Shown here piece after piece: positions 51,912 through 61,114 of a stretch of DNA of 64,000 nt. A program made the translations under genes and the position numbers. Below the pieces are notes generated by a model. It searched no databases, had not been told where the DNA came from, and worked only from the letters and a program-made list of their open reading frames with translations. This stretch comes from Castellaniella sp040276085 (GTDB lineage: Bacteria > Pseudomonadota > Gammaproteobacteria > Burkholderiales > Burkholderiaceae_B): positions 310,001-374,000 of the forward strand of contig NZ_JBELOK010000001.1 in assembly GCF_040276085.1 (NCBI RefSeq). The letters are read 5' to 3'. Within the stretch, counting starts at the first letter, position 1, and each line of letters opens with the position of its first letter.

Positions 51912-52703
51912 TTATTTACCAGTAAAGCGAGGCGGCCGTTTCTGCATGAAGGCATCAATGCCCTCGGAGACATCATCGGTGAGCATGTTTTCGGTCATCA
52001 CGCCGGCGGCGTACTCGTAGGCCTGAGATAACGGCATGTTCAACTGCCGATACAGCATCGCCTTGCCAATGCGAACCGCCACCGGGCTCTTGGCCAAAAT
52101 AGTGTCCACCAGCCCGGCAACCGCCACGTCCAGCTGATCGTCAGGTACGGCATGATTGATCAGGCCGGTATCGACGGCCCGGGCAGCGCTGATGAACTGC
52201 CCTGTTACCAGCATTTCGAAGGCATTTTTAAGCGGCACATTACGTGTCAGTGCCACAGCGGGTGTCGAACAAAACAACCCGACATTGATGCCGGATACTG
52301 CAAAACGCGCGCTGTCGGCCGCCACAGCAAGATCACAGCTGGCCACCAGTTGGCAGCCAGCCGCCGTGGCGGTGCCATGCACACGCGCAATCACGGGCAC
52401 AGGGCACGCTACCAGGGCCTGCATCACCCGGCCGCAGCGGGTAAACAGCTCGCGATAGTAATCAGCATCGCCTTCGTGAGTGCGCATCTGTTTAAGGTCG
52501 TGACCCGCACAAAAGGCTCGTCCCCGGGCTGCCAGAACGACGGCACGCAAAGCAGCGTCGTCGCGGCAGGCGTCCAGTTGCACCTGCAGCGCATCGAGCA
52601 TGTCTTCTGACATGGCATTGAACTGGTCGGGCCGGTTCAGCGTCAGCGTGAGCACGTCTTGGTAGCGCTCAACAAGCACCAGATCATCGGGTGAGTGTGA
52701 CAT
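51912..52703 (-). CDS. Enoyl-CoA hydratase/isomerase family protein
   Basis: The 263-residue crotonase-fold protein from ATG at 52703 (MSHSPDDLVLVERYQDVLTL). CoA-binding and oxyanion regions: AARGRAFCAGHDLKQMR and ATAAGCQLVASCDLAVAAD. C-terminal FMQKRPPRFTGK. The active-site Glu pair of classical hydratases is not obvious (the GCQLVASCD loop lacks Glu), so specificity is open. The start lies within the 3' end of lipB. Confidence 0.9.
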   Translation of the reverse strand: MSHSPDDLVLVERYQDVLTLTLNRPDQFNAMSEDMLDALQVQLDACRDDAALRAVVLAARGRAFCAGHDLKQMRTHEGDADYYRELFTRCGRVMQALVACPVPVIARVHGTATAAGCQLVASCDLAVAADSARFAVSGINVGLFCSTPAVALTRNVPLKNAFEMLVTGQFISAARAVDTGLINHAVPDDQLDVAVAGLVDTILAKSPVAVRIGKAMLYRQLNMPLSQAYEYAAGVMTENMLTDDVSEGIDAFMQKRPPRFTGK

Positions 52704-53367
52704 GTGCAAGGTCTCCTTGAGAGTGGTCAGCCTGCCAAGCCTGCCTGAAGTGCTGGGCCAGCAAATTGCCTACATCAAAGAGATTGGCACGGATCCCGCA
52801 AGACTGCAAATCAACCGTCTGCAAGCCTGCATATCCGCAGGGGTTGATGCCAAGAAACGGTATGAGATCCATGGACACGTTAAGCGCAACCCCGTGGTAG
52901 GCGCACCCACGACGGATCTTAATCCCCAAGGCAGCAATTTTGGCCAGTGCCTCGCCTTGTGGCTGGACAAGCGCGGATTGCGGCACATAGATACCCGGGG
53001 CGCCCGGCTTGCGGCATGCCTGTGAAAGCCCCAGCGCAGACAAGGTATCCAAAACAGCCTGCTCAAGAAGGCTGACGTAGTCCCGGACAAAAATCCCTTT
53101 GCGGCGCAAATCTACCAGCGTATAGAGCACCACCTGCCCCGGGCCGTGATAAGTGACTTGCCCCCCACGATTGCAATGCACCACCGGGATCCCGTGCGGG
53201 TTGAGGATATGGGACTCCAGCCCTGCCTGGCCCAGGGTATAGACCGGCGCGTGCTCAACCAGCCAAAGGGCGTCCTCTGACTGATCCGTGCGGTTTTCGG
53301 TATAGGCCTGCATGGCCTCCCACACCGGCAGGTATGGCGCGGGGCGATCCAGCCAGCGCAGCTGCAT
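52684..53367 (-). CDS. lipB: Octanoyltransferase
   Basis: Transfers octanoyl from ACP to lipoyl domains. The 227-residue protein has RGGQVTYHGPGQVVLYTLVDLRR, the catalytic Lys in AKIAALGIKIRRGCAYHGVALNV and, before it, the Cys-containing loop LGINPCGYAGLQ. DUF493 gene 9 bp upstream as in other proteobacteria. lipA is not in the window. Confidence 0.97.
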   Translation of the reverse strand: MQLRWLDRPAPYLPVWEAMQAYTENRTDQSEDALWLVEHAPVYTLGQAGLESHILNPHGIPVVHCNRGGQVTYHGPGQVVLYTLVDLRRKGIFVRDYVSLLEQAVLDTLSALGLSQACRKPGAPGIYVPQSALVQPQGEALAKIAALGIKIRRGCAYHGVALNVSMDLIPFLGINPCGYAGLQTVDLQSCGIRANLFDVGNLLAQHFRQAWQADHSQGDLAHVTLTR

Positions 53368-53376
53368 GGTGTTGCC

Positions 53377-53652
53377 CTAGAGCACCACAGACACCAGCTC
53401 GTGTCCATGCAGGGCACGATACAGGTCGTCGAGTTGCTGTCGCGAATGCACTCTTACCATGAGGGTAAGACCCAGATAATTGCCACTGCGACTGGGACGA
53501 ACCTCGATGGTGGCGGGGTCGAAATCAGGGACAAAACCCTGCACCAGTGCCGACATTGCCGGCAAAAACACATCCTGCGACTTCCCCATCACTTTGATGG
53601 GGAAGTCGCAGGGGTAACGGATCAGGGAGTCTTCGGGGGGGAGGCTGGACAT
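53377..53652 (-). CDS. DUF493 (YbeD) family protein
   Basis: The 91-residue small protein MSSLPPEDSLIRYPCDFPIKVMGK has an ACT-like fold in its E. coli homologue YbeD. Conserved genetic place between dacA and lipB, as here (6 bp and 9 bp gaps). Exact function unknown. A regulatory role in lipoate metabolism is often guessed. Confidence 0.93.
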   Translation of the reverse strand: MSSLPPEDSLIRYPCDFPIKVMGKSQDVFLPAMSALVQGFVPDFDPATIEVRPSRSGNYLGLTLMVRVHSRQQLDDLYRALHGHELVSVVL

Positions 53653-53658
53653 GCGCTG

Positions 53659-54888
53659 TTATTGGAACATCAACCGAACCTTATCCACCAGACGGCCAAA
53701 GAACCCGGCCTGAGGCACTGAGTGCATCACTTGCAACGGCACTTTTTTCAGGGTTTTATCACCCAACGAGATCACCAGATCTCCGGCCGCTTGCCCTTCG
53801 GTGAGCGGCGCCATCAGGGGTTGCGTATAACGGGCTTCGGTTTTGATCTGATCGGCCTGGCCACGAGGAACCGTGATCCACAAGGGCGTGTTGACGCCGA
53901 GGTCGGCGGTTTCAGACTCGCCTTCCCAGACGCGCGCCGCCACTGCCGGCTTGGTCTTGTCCAGCAGCTTGACCGTGTCAAAGTTTTTGAAGCTCCAGTT
54001 CAGCAGCTTGAGGCTGGCTTCGGTGCGGGCGGCATCGCTGGCAGCCCCCACCACCACAGACACCACGCGACGCTCGTCACGCAAGGCCGTGGCCACCAGA
54101 CAATAGCCCGCCGACTGCGTGTGCCCGGTTTTCAGGCCATCGACGGTGGAGTCGGCCCACAACAGACGATTACGGTTGCTTTGCTTGATGTTGTTGTAGG
54201 TAAATTCTTTTTGGCTGTCGTAGTGCCGATACTGCGGAAACCGCTGCACCAATGCGCGCGCCAGCACGGCAAGATCTTCTACTGTGGTGACATGGTCTGG
54301 GTCGGGCAAGCCGGTGGAGTTGACGAAATGGGTATGCGTCATCCCCAGTGCCTTGGCCTGCTGGTTCATCAGAGCCACAAAGGCAGACTCGCTGCCAGCC
54401 ACGCCTTCTGCCAGCGCCACGGTGGCATCGTTGCCAGATTGCACCAGCATCCCCTGCAACAGATCGTCCACCAGAACATCCGTATTGGGGTTGATGAACA
54501 TCCGCGAGCCTTCGGTGCGCCAGGCTTTTTCCGAGACATGTACGGTTTGATCCAGCTTCAGCCTGCCTGTCTCCAGGGCCTCAAAGATGACATAAGCCGA
54601 CATCAGCTTGGTCAGCGAGGCGGGTTCGACTGCGGCCGTGGGATTTTGTGCTGCAATGATTTGTCCGCTGGTGGCATCAAGGGTAAGCCAAGCCTTTGCA
54701 CCCAAGGTGGGCAACGGGATATTGGACAAGGTACTGACGCCGATGTTCTCGGAGGGAGCGGGGGTCTCGGCCGACGCAGGCTGCGGCGCATCAGCCGACC
54801 ACGCCGCACTCGGGGCAAGCAACAAGGCGCAACTAAGCGCCCAAGGTGCCAGGCGAAAGCGGGAGAGGGTCAGCAGAGAAAATCTCAT
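53659..54888 (-). CDS. dacA: D-alanyl-D-alanine carboxypeptidase (PBP5/6 type)
   Basis: Trims peptidoglycan pentapeptides. The 409-residue protein from ATG at 54888 (MRFSLLTLSRFRLAPWALS, signal peptide). Active-site SLTKLMSAY (SxxK), VQSGNDATVAL (SxN) and VDGLKTGHTQSAGYC (KTG). A C-terminal PBP5_C domain and amphipathic end (FFGRLVDKVRLMFQ) anchors it to the membrane. Followed by DUF493-lipB. Confidence 0.96.
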   Translation of the reverse strand: MRFSLLTLSRFRLAPWALSCALLLAPSAAWSADAPQPASAETPAPSENIGVSTLSNIPLPTLGAKAWLTLDATSGQIIAAQNPTAAVEPASLTKLMSAYVIFEALETGRLKLDQTVHVSEKAWRTEGSRMFINPNTDVLVDDLLQGMLVQSGNDATVALAEGVAGSESAFVALMNQQAKALGMTHTHFVNSTGLPDPDHVTTVEDLAVLARALVQRFPQYRHYDSQKEFTYNNIKQSNRNRLLWADSTVDGLKTGHTQSAGYCLVATALRDERRVVSVVVGAASDAARTEASLKLLNWSFKNFDTVKLLDKTKPAVAARVWEGESETADLGVNTPLWITVPRGQADQIKTEARYTQPLMAPLTEGQAAGDLVISLGDKTLKKVPLQVMHSVPQAGFFGRLVDKVRLMFQ

Positions 54889-55118
54889 GGGCAGGTTCAC
54901 GGTGAAAGGTTGAAACAGGCGAAATATGAGGCCCATTATAGGCAGCGTCAGAGGGCCGCCTTAAAGCCCGGGCCGGAGAAATCGAGACAAAACGAAAGCA
55001 ACTGAAACAAGGATGCGCAAAGCAGGCCGCCTGACACAGCCACGAAAACACCGTGTTCCAGCCCATCTGCGGCAAACGCACACCAGCACAGCGGGCACGG
55101 CCGCAGCCTCTGTACTGC

Positions 55119-55787
55119 TCAGGCGCTGGTGTCAGGCGCCTCACGCAGGCCGGCCAGCCCCTGCAGCACGATCTGGCGCAGAATCAAAAGCCTGCCATGA
55201 AAAAAGTGGCTGGCATCGGGCACCAGCGTCAACGGCAACTGATGCGTCCTGGCAAAGTCCAGCGCCTCGGAAACCGGAACCACTTCATCCTGCTCGCCAT
55301 GGATCATCAGGACATCGGGTGGCAACGACAAGGCACGATAGCGAAAGCGCTCGACGGCGCAACCGATCAGCATCAGGCGGCGCGGCAACGGCACGTCGAG
55401 GTCTGCAAGCTCGGCATATAGCTGCGCAGCCACAGCAGAGCCAAACGAGAACCCCGCCAGTGCCCAGGGGCCCGCGCAGGCTTGCGGCCATGTCTGGCGC
55501 ACATGCTCGACACAGGCAACCATATCCCGGGTTTCACCCACTGCGTGATCGAACACACCCTCGGAACCACCCACACCACGAAAATTGGGACGGATGGTCA
55601 GCAGGCCACGCTGCACGCAGGTGCGCGCCACCGTGGTGACGACCTTATTGTCGCGTGTGCCGCCATGCAAAGGATGCGGGTGCAGCACCAGCGCCCAGCC
55701 AACAGGTGACTGTTCGGGATGGTCCACGGTATATTCAACGGTTCCCGACATCCCCTGAAAGGCCGCTTGTTGCGTTCGCAAACCCAT
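55119..55787 (-). CDS. Alpha/beta hydrolase (dienelactone-hydrolase-like)
   Basis: The 222-residue protein starts MGLRTQQAAFQGMSGTVEY. It has HPHPLHGGTRDNKVV near the N-terminus (oxyanion region), nucleophile elbow AGFSFGSAVA, and Asp/His in HGEQDEVVP and PDASHFFHGRL. It belongs to the COG2945 group of small hydrolases. Substrate unknown. Divergent from birA, with a short dyad between (55799-55815). The 230-bp stretch between its stop and dacA shows no gene. Confidence 0.88.
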   Translation of the reverse strand: MGLRTQQAAFQGMSGTVEYTVDHPEQSPVGWALVLHPHPLHGGTRDNKVVTTVARTCVQRGLLTIRPNFRGVGGSEGVFDHAVGETRDMVACVEHVRQTWPQACAGPWALAGFSFGSAVAAQLYAELADLDVPLPRRLMLIGCAVERFRYRALSLPPDVLMIHGEQDEVVPVSEALDFARTHQLPLTLVPDASHFFHGRLLILRQIVLQGLAGLREAPDTSA

Positions 55788-55798
55788 AAAAGGCTCTC

Positions 55799-55815
55799 CG
55801 GTATGTCACATACCG
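55799..55815. promoter_or_regulatory. Short dyad between the hydrolase and birA
   Basis: CGGTATG-TCA-CATACCG is a perfect 7-bp inverted repeat just before the hydrolase start and 14 bp before birA. It may be an operator for an unknown regulator. BirA here lacks an HTH domain, so it is unlikely to be the binder. Confidence 0.4.
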
Positions 55816-55828
55816 TCATTCTACTGAC

Positions 55829-56698
55829 ATGACAGCCTCCTCTTCAGATACTTCTTCGCTTGCATTGCCCCCACCCGAGGTCCTTGCCGCACAGATCAAG
55901 GCCGGTTTGCCGCGTTTTGGCCACACCGACTGGTTGCCCGAGACGCGATCCACCAACGCTGATCTGCTTGATCGTGCACGCCACGGCGCCATGAACCGGC
56001 CCTGGCTGCTGGGCACGCATCTGCAGACACAAGGCCGCGGACGTGCGGGGCGCACCTGGCAAAACCGCGTGGGCTCAAACCTGATGTTTTCCTGCGCCTT
56101 CGATGTCTTTTTGCCCGCACGGCAACTGCCTACCCTGGCACCACTGATCGGCATGGTCAGTTGCCAGGCCCTGCGCCGCCTGGTTGGCCCGGCAGTGCGC
56201 AGCCGGATCAACATGAAATGGCCCAACGACGTGCAGTGGGATCAGGCCAAGCTGGCCGGGATCCTGATCGAATCCACGCGCTCGGGCACCGCCCCTGCCG
56301 CCGATCACCACCTCATCATCATCGGCATGGGACTCAATTTGCAAGACGCGCGGGCACTCTCGCTATCACTCGACCGCCAGGTGGCCGACTGGTCCGAGAT
56401 CAGCACTGTCGACGCGACGGCAGCGGGCGTCCAGGCGGGGCAATGCGTCTGCCATCTGGCCCAGACCTGGTACGAGGCCCTGAACCTGGCCAGCGCCCAT
56501 GGATTTTCCGGCCTGCCCGCCCAATACGCAGAAGTCGACGGCCTGGCAGGCCAGATCCTGGATGTGCTGGACAACGGCAAGCTGCGCCAGACGGGTGTGG
56601 CTTGCGGCATCGACCCACAAGGACGATTGCTGCTGCGTAACAACGACGGCACCACCCCGGTGTCGGTGGGTGAAATTTCCGTGCGGGTGCGACGATGA
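55829..56698 (+). CDS. birA: Biotin-protein ligase
   Basis: Attaches biotin to carboxylase carrier protein. The 289-residue protein has STNADLLDRARHG, the biotinyl-AMP loop GRGRAGRTWQN, MKWPNDVQW and ILIESTR. The N-terminus has no winged HTH (residues 1-50 are a short lead to the catalytic domain), so it is a catalytic-only form. The stop overlaps the coaX ATG (ATGATG). Confidence 0.95.
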   Translation: MTASSSDTSSLALPPPEVLAAQIKAGLPRFGHTDWLPETRSTNADLLDRARHGAMNRPWLLGTHLQTQGRGRAGRTWQNRVGSNLMFSCAFDVFLPARQLPTLAPLIGMVSCQALRRLVGPAVRSRINMKWPNDVQWDQAKLAGILIESTRSGTAPAADHHLIIIGMGLNLQDARALSLSLDRQVADWSEISTVDATAAGVQAGQCVCHLAQTWYEALNLASAHGFSGLPAQYAEVDGLAGQILDVLDNGKLRQTGVACGIDPQGRLLLRNNDGTTPVSVGEISVRVRR

Positions 56699-57546
56699 TG
56701 CTTCTGATTGACGCGGGCAACACCCGCAGTAAAGCCGCCTGGCTGGATCCCGTCACCCTCACTCGGCAAACCCCTGCCCTGACACTGGAAGACAGCCATC
56801 TGGCCAATCTGGCGCACTACCTGCCACAGCCCCCCACCCACATCCTGGGCTCCAACGTGGCGGGCCCTGCGGCCGGCCAGCGGTTAAACCAGGCCTGCCT
56901 CGCCACTTGGGGGGTATCCGTCCACTGGTGCGATACCCGGGCCGGACATACCTTGCTCTCCAACCCCTACACACCGCCCGGACGCCTGGGGTCAGATCGC
57001 TGGCTGGGCCTGCTGGGCCTGCTGCAGCATCTTCAGGCAGATCCTGCCTGGCAAAATGGCCATCCAGCGTTACTGGCCAGCTTCGGCACGGCCACCACCA
57101 TCGACACATTGATGCCACCGCCTGCACAGGTAGACTGCCTGCCGGCGTTTTTGGGTGGGCTGATTTTTCCGGGGCCGTCCCTGATGCTGCACAGCCTGGC
57201 TCAGGGCACGGCACAACTGCCACTAGCGGCCGGCCATCTGGCCGATTTTCCACAAAATACGCACGATGCCATCAGCAGTGGTGTCGCAGCAGCCCAGGCC
57301 GGCGCCCTGATGCGCCAGTGGCAACTCGCCCGCGACCGTGCCCACGGCCGTCCACCGATTGTGTTTGCCAGCGGCGGCGGCTGGCCCATGGTGGCAGACG
57401 AAGTGCGCGCGCGCCTGGCGTTCATCCAGCACCGGCTCAGCTTATCGCCGGGCCCCGTCCATGTGCTCGACAGCCCCGTGCTGGACGGCTTGGCACTCCT
57501 TGCCAGCCAGGGGGACACCGGGCACGACGCGCCAGACACACCCTGA
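56695..57546 (+). CDS. coaX: Type III pantothenate kinase
   Basis: First step of CoA synthesis, acetyl-CoA insensitive type. The 283-residue protein has MMLLIDAGNTRSKAAW (ASKHA phosphate loop with catalytic Asp), PGRLGSDRWLGLLG, FGTATTIDTL and LGGLIFPGPSLMLHSL, with AISSGVAAAQAGAL later. Known as Baf in Bordetella. Coupled to birA. Confidence 0.96.
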   Translation: MMLLIDAGNTRSKAAWLDPVTLTRQTPALTLEDSHLANLAHYLPQPPTHILGSNVAGPAAGQRLNQACLATWGVSVHWCDTRAGHTLLSNPYTPPGRLGSDRWLGLLGLLQHLQADPAWQNGHPALLASFGTATTIDTLMPPPAQVDCLPAFLGGLIFPGPSLMLHSLAQGTAQLPLAAGHLADFPQNTHDAISSGVAAAQAGALMRQWQLARDRAHGRPPIVFASGGGWPMVADEVRARLAFIQHRLSLSPGPVHVLDSPVLDGLALLASQGDTGHDAPDTP

Positions 57547-57656
57547 GACAAGAAACCAGCCACACACCGGGCTGATTGCTATACTCGACTCCAATCTGTT
57601 ACCCGCCGCACAGGCCAGGGTGTGCACCCACACCAGGTCCTGACGGCACACACTTC

Positions 57657-57833
57657 ATGCGCTTTTTGCTGACTCTCGCCGTAGTAGCCAACGTAGCCGT
57701 CCTGGCCTACGGACAAGGCTTTTTTGGCCCGCCACCGGCTGATGCCGGGCGCACGCCACGTCCCCTGTCGCAGCGCAATCAGCAAGTACTGATAGTCGCC
57801 ACCCCTCTTCCTCCAGAACTCCCACAAAAATGA
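57657..57833 (+). CDS. Small exported protein resembling the N-terminus of SPOR-family proteins
   Basis: The 58-residue protein from ATG at 57657 (MRFLLTLAVVANVAVLAYGQ) has one N-terminal hydrophobic segment and then GFFGPPPADAGRTPRPLSQR. In related bacteria the birA-coaX neighbour is a longer SPOR-domain protein starting in this way. Here the SPOR domain is absent and the gene stops at QK, overlapping galU by 4 bp (ATGA). It may be a shortened but still translated gene. Confidence 0.65.
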   Translation: MRFLLTLAVVANVAVLAYGQGFFGPPPADAGRTPRPLSQRNQQVLIVATPLPPELPQK

Positions 57834-58669
57834 AACCCATCCGTAAAGCTGTGTTCCCGGTTGCGGGCCTGGGCACGCGTTTTTTACCGGCCACCAAGGC
57901 CATGCCCAAAGAAATGCTGCCCATCGTGGACAAGCCCCTGATTCAGTACGCAGTAGAAGAAGCACTGGCAGCGGGCATCACCGAGCTGATTTTCATCACC
58001 GGACGCCACAAGCGGGCGATCGAAGACCACTTTGATCGCATGCCGGAACTTGAAAGCGAGCTGGAAGCCAAGAACAAGCACCAGTTGCTGGAAGTCATCC
58101 GCACGATATTGCCTGATCACGTGCACTGCATTTACACCCGTCAGGCAGAACCCCTGGGCCTGGGCCACGCAGTGTTATGCGCCGCCCCCATTGTGGGCAA
58201 CGAGCCCTTTGCCGTGTTGCTGGCCGATGACCTGCTGGACGCGGAAACCGCCGTGACCCGCCAGCTGGTGGACGCCGCCCATCAGCACGATGGCAGCGTG
58301 CTGGCCATCCAGACCATCGACCCGCAGGACAGCCAAAAATACGGCATCATCTCGGGTCCGGCCATGGACAGCCGCAACACCCGTGTCGAGTACATCGTCG
58401 AAAAACCGGCACCCAAGGATGCACCGTCCAATCTGGCAGTTGTTGGGCGCTACATACTGGAGCCGGAGATCTTTGATTTTCTGCGCCAGACCCGTGCCGG
58501 GGTTGGCCAGGAGATCCAGCTGACCGATGCAATATCGGCAATGCTGTCACAACGACGGGTCGTGGGGCATCGCTACGATGGCGAGCGCTATGATTGCGGC
58601 AGCAAAGAGGGCTTTTTCAAGGCCACCATTGCACTGGGCCGCAAGTATCACGGCCTGTCTGTGGATTGA
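57830..58669 (+). CDS. galU: UTP-glucose-1-phosphate uridylyltransferase
   Basis: Makes UDP-glucose for exopolysaccharide, LPS and trehalose pathways. The 279-residue protein has KAVFPVAGLGTRFLPATKAMPKEMLPIVDKP, GLGHAVLCAAP, and VEYIVEKPAP. C-terminal KYHGLSVD. The 3' end overlaps the convergent waaA by 22 bp. Confidence 0.97.
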   Translation: MKPIRKAVFPVAGLGTRFLPATKAMPKEMLPIVDKPLIQYAVEEALAAGITELIFITGRHKRAIEDHFDRMPELESELEAKNKHQLLEVIRTILPDHVHCIYTRQAEPLGLGHAVLCAAPIVGNEPFAVLLADDLLDAETAVTRQLVDAAHQHDGSVLAIQTIDPQDSQKYGIISGPAMDSRNTRVEYIVEKPAPKDAPSNLAVVGRYILEPEIFDFLRQTRAGVGQEIQLTDAISAMLSQRRVVGHRYDGERYDCGSKEGFFKATIALGRKYHGLSVD

Positions 58670-60006
58670 TCCGGCACCGGCTGCCTAGCAGCCAGCAAGG
58701 ACTGAATCCCATGCACCACGCGGCTGACCGCACCCGTATGCTGGGTAACCCAATGGCGTCCGGCTTCTGAGGCCTGGTGCCGTTCGGCGGGCTGATCCAG
58801 CCACATCAGCGCTTGGCGCACCGCACGGCCGGCGTCTTCAACCTGCATGGCGGCCCCGGCAGCGCGGGCATCCGCCACCGCTTGCTCGAAGTGCGCTACA
58901 TGCGGCCCGACAATCACAGGGCAGCCCAAGGCACTGGCTTCGATGAAATTCTGGCCCCCAAGCGGTGCAAAACTGCCCCCCACAATCGCCACATCGCAGG
59001 CGGCGTAATACCAGGGCATCTCGCCCAGGGTATCACCCAACACCACATCCGCCTTTTTGCAGGCCGCCACGGCAGAGCTGCTATCGTCTCCCAGGGACAG
59101 AAGCTCGGTACGCCGGACAAATACAAGCCCGGCAGCACGCAGCTGATCAGCCGCCTGATCAAAGCGCTGCGGATGCCGGGGAATCAGCATGAACAGCACT
59201 GGCAAAGAGGTTTCGATCCCGTCACCCTGGCGCGGCCGCTGGCGTTTGATGGCGTCAATGAACCAGGCGTCTTCACCTTCCCGGGTGCTGGCAATGGCCA
59301 CCACCTGACGCCCCAGTTGCCCGGCAAAGGCGCGTCCACGCGCGGCCTTGTCGGCATCCAGGGGAAGATCAAACTTGAAGTTGCCCGAGACGCTGACGCC
59401 CTGAACGCCCAATTGCTCGAGACGCTGGGCATCCGCCAAAGATTGCGCATATACCCGTGCCAGCTGCCCATATGCTTGCGTCATCAAATTGCCCACCCGC
59501 AACGTGCGATACAGGGCGGCATCAGACAAACGGGCACTGGCCAGCACCAGGGGCACCCCCGCCTGGGTGGCGGCATGCACCAGATTGGGCCAGAGTTCGC
59601 GTTCGATCAGCACCCCCAGCGCCGGCTGGTAGTGACGAAAAAAACGCCGGGTGGCGCCAGGAAAATCGTAAGGCAGCCACGCCTGCTGCACACGGCCGGC
59701 AGTAATCTCATCCATATAAGCGCGCTGGCCCTCGGCCCGGCCGGTGGCTGTGAGATGCGTCAGCAACACCGAATAACCGAGATCAAGCAGTGCCCGGATC
59801 AGGGGGTGGGCCGCGCGGGTTTCACCCAGACTGACGGCATGAATCCAGATGGCGCCGGTTTGTACAGGCTGTTTACCATAGCGCCCAAACCGGCTGGCAC
59901 CCAGTACAGCCCATTTCCCGCCGGCGCGGCGTGCCCGCACACCCATCCAGCACAGCAACACCGGCGACAGCACCATCAGCAGCAAGGAATACAGGTAGCG
60001 GCTCAT
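58648..60006 (-). CDS. waaA: 3-deoxy-D-manno-octulosonic acid transferase
   Basis: Adds Kdo to lipid IVA. The 452-residue GT30 protein has an N-terminal membrane anchor (YLYSLLLMVLSPVLLCWMGV), HAVSLGETRAAHPLI, LTHLTATGRAEGQR, LIERELWPNLVHAA and the C-terminal GGSFAPLGGQNFIEASALGCPVI (nucleotide-sugar site). Its start overlaps the waaC stop by 4 bp. Confidence 0.97.
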   Translation of the reverse strand: MSRYLYSLLLMVLSPVLLCWMGVRARRAGGKWAVLGASRFGRYGKQPVQTGAIWIHAVSLGETRAAHPLIRALLDLGYSVLLTHLTATGRAEGQRAYMDEITAGRVQQAWLPYDFPGATRRFFRHYQPALGVLIERELWPNLVHAATQAGVPLVLASARLSDAALYRTLRVGNLMTQAYGQLARVYAQSLADAQRLEQLGVQGVSVSGNFKFDLPLDADKAARGRAFAGQLGRQVVAIASTREGEDAWFIDAIKRQRPRQGDGIETSLPVLFMLIPRHPQRFDQAADQLRAAGLVFVRRTELLSLGDDSSSAVAACKKADVVLGDTLGEMPWYYAACDVAIVGGSFAPLGGQNFIEASALGCPVIVGPHVAHFEQAVADARAAGAAMQVEDAGRAVRQALMWLDQPAERHQASEAGRHWVTQHTGAVSRVVHGIQSLLAARQPVPDQSTDRP

Positions 60007-60989
60007 GCAGCCCCCACCGCAGGAACAGGCGACCGCGCAGCATCCAGGGCCTCGTCGATGGCAGCCAATACCTGCCCGGCATCCGGTGCCTGGCCACGCT
60101 CGCCCAGACTGGCGGTATAGGCCGGCCCCTGCAAGGGTGTGCGAACCGGGGTGGACGCTTTGTAGATCCCGATGGTGGGCCGCCCAAGACCTGCGCTGAG
60201 GTGCGTCAGGCCACTGTCCAGCCCGACCATGATACGGGCCTGAGCGAGCTCATCAGCCACTTGCCGCAAGCCCATACGCGGCAACACCTGGGCATTGTCG
60301 CGACCTTCAATCAGGGCACGGGCCCGGTCTTGCTCGGCATCGTTACCCGCCAGCAAACGCAGGCCCAGCCCGCGCGCCTGCAGATTATCAAACACCTGTT
60401 GCCAGGCAGGCGCCGGCCACAGCTTGTCATCACGGCTGGCCGACGGCATGATCAGCGCCACCGGCTGCACTTCAACGCCATCAGTAATGGCCTGCAGACC
60501 AAAATCGGGAGCACCCTCAAAGGTATAGCCAAACGCTGCCGCAGCCAGCGTGCGCTGGCGAATAATGGCGGGTTGCCAGAACTCGACCCGGTGGCGGACG
60601 TCGTAAAATAGGGATGCCAGGGGCTCACGCGCAGACTTCCAGTCGAGCCCGTGGCGCCGCCCACGCGCCTGACGCACCAGCCACACGGATTTCAGCAAAG
60701 CCTGCATATCCAGGATGATGTCGTAGCGGCGCCCGGCCAGGGTTTCGCGCAGGGCGGCGCGTTCGCGGCGTGTTTGTGCACTCCACCAGTGCTTGCGCCA
60801 ACGCCGGTGCGCCACGGGGATGACCTCGTGGACAGCGGGATGCCATGAGGGAATCTCGGCAAAGGATTCTTCGGCGATCCAGTCGATCTCTGCGCCGGCC
60901 ACATGCGCCGCTACGTCGCTGATCGCGGGCAGCATGTGAACGAGATCGCCCAGAGAGGACGTGCGGACAATCAGGATACGGGTTGTCAT
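60003..60989 (-). CDS. waaC: Lipopolysaccharide heptosyltransferase I
   Basis: Adds the first heptose to Kdo2-lipid A. ATG at 60989 (MTTRILIVRTSSLGDLVHMLPAIS) gives 328 residues. GT9 features: RTSSLGDLVHMLPA at the N-terminus and GLDSGLTHLSAGLGRPTIGIYKAS at the C-terminal donor site. Operon with waaA. Confidence 0.95.
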   Translation of the reverse strand: MTTRILIVRTSSLGDLVHMLPAISDVAAHVAGAEIDWIAEESFAEIPSWHPAVHEVIPVAHRRWRKHWWSAQTRRERAALRETLAGRRYDIILDMQALLKSVWLVRQARGRRHGLDWKSAREPLASLFYDVRHRVEFWQPAIIRQRTLAAAAFGYTFEGAPDFGLQAITDGVEVQPVALIMPSASRDDKLWPAPAWQQVFDNLQARGLGLRLLAGNDAEQDRARALIEGRDNAQVLPRMGLRQVADELAQARIMVGLDSGLTHLSAGLGRPTIGIYKASTPVRTPLQGPAYTASLGERGQAPDAGQVLAAIDEALDAARSPVPAVGAA

Positions 60990-61114
60990 GACGCGATTAT
61001 AGGCGGCACCATGGTCCTGGATGACGGGTTTCCGGGGGGCATTACTTGTGAAGCCCCCGGGACGCCAGTATCCTTGAACCAGCCAATTCACCATGTCTAT
61101 TCATCGGAATCACC

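Noticed and set aside
53722..55005. 427-residue frame antisense to dacA, and similar long frames antisense to waaA (58777-60120) and tnsB (16192-17139)
   Set aside because: Typical antisense openness of GC-rich genes; all known motifs are on the opposite strand.
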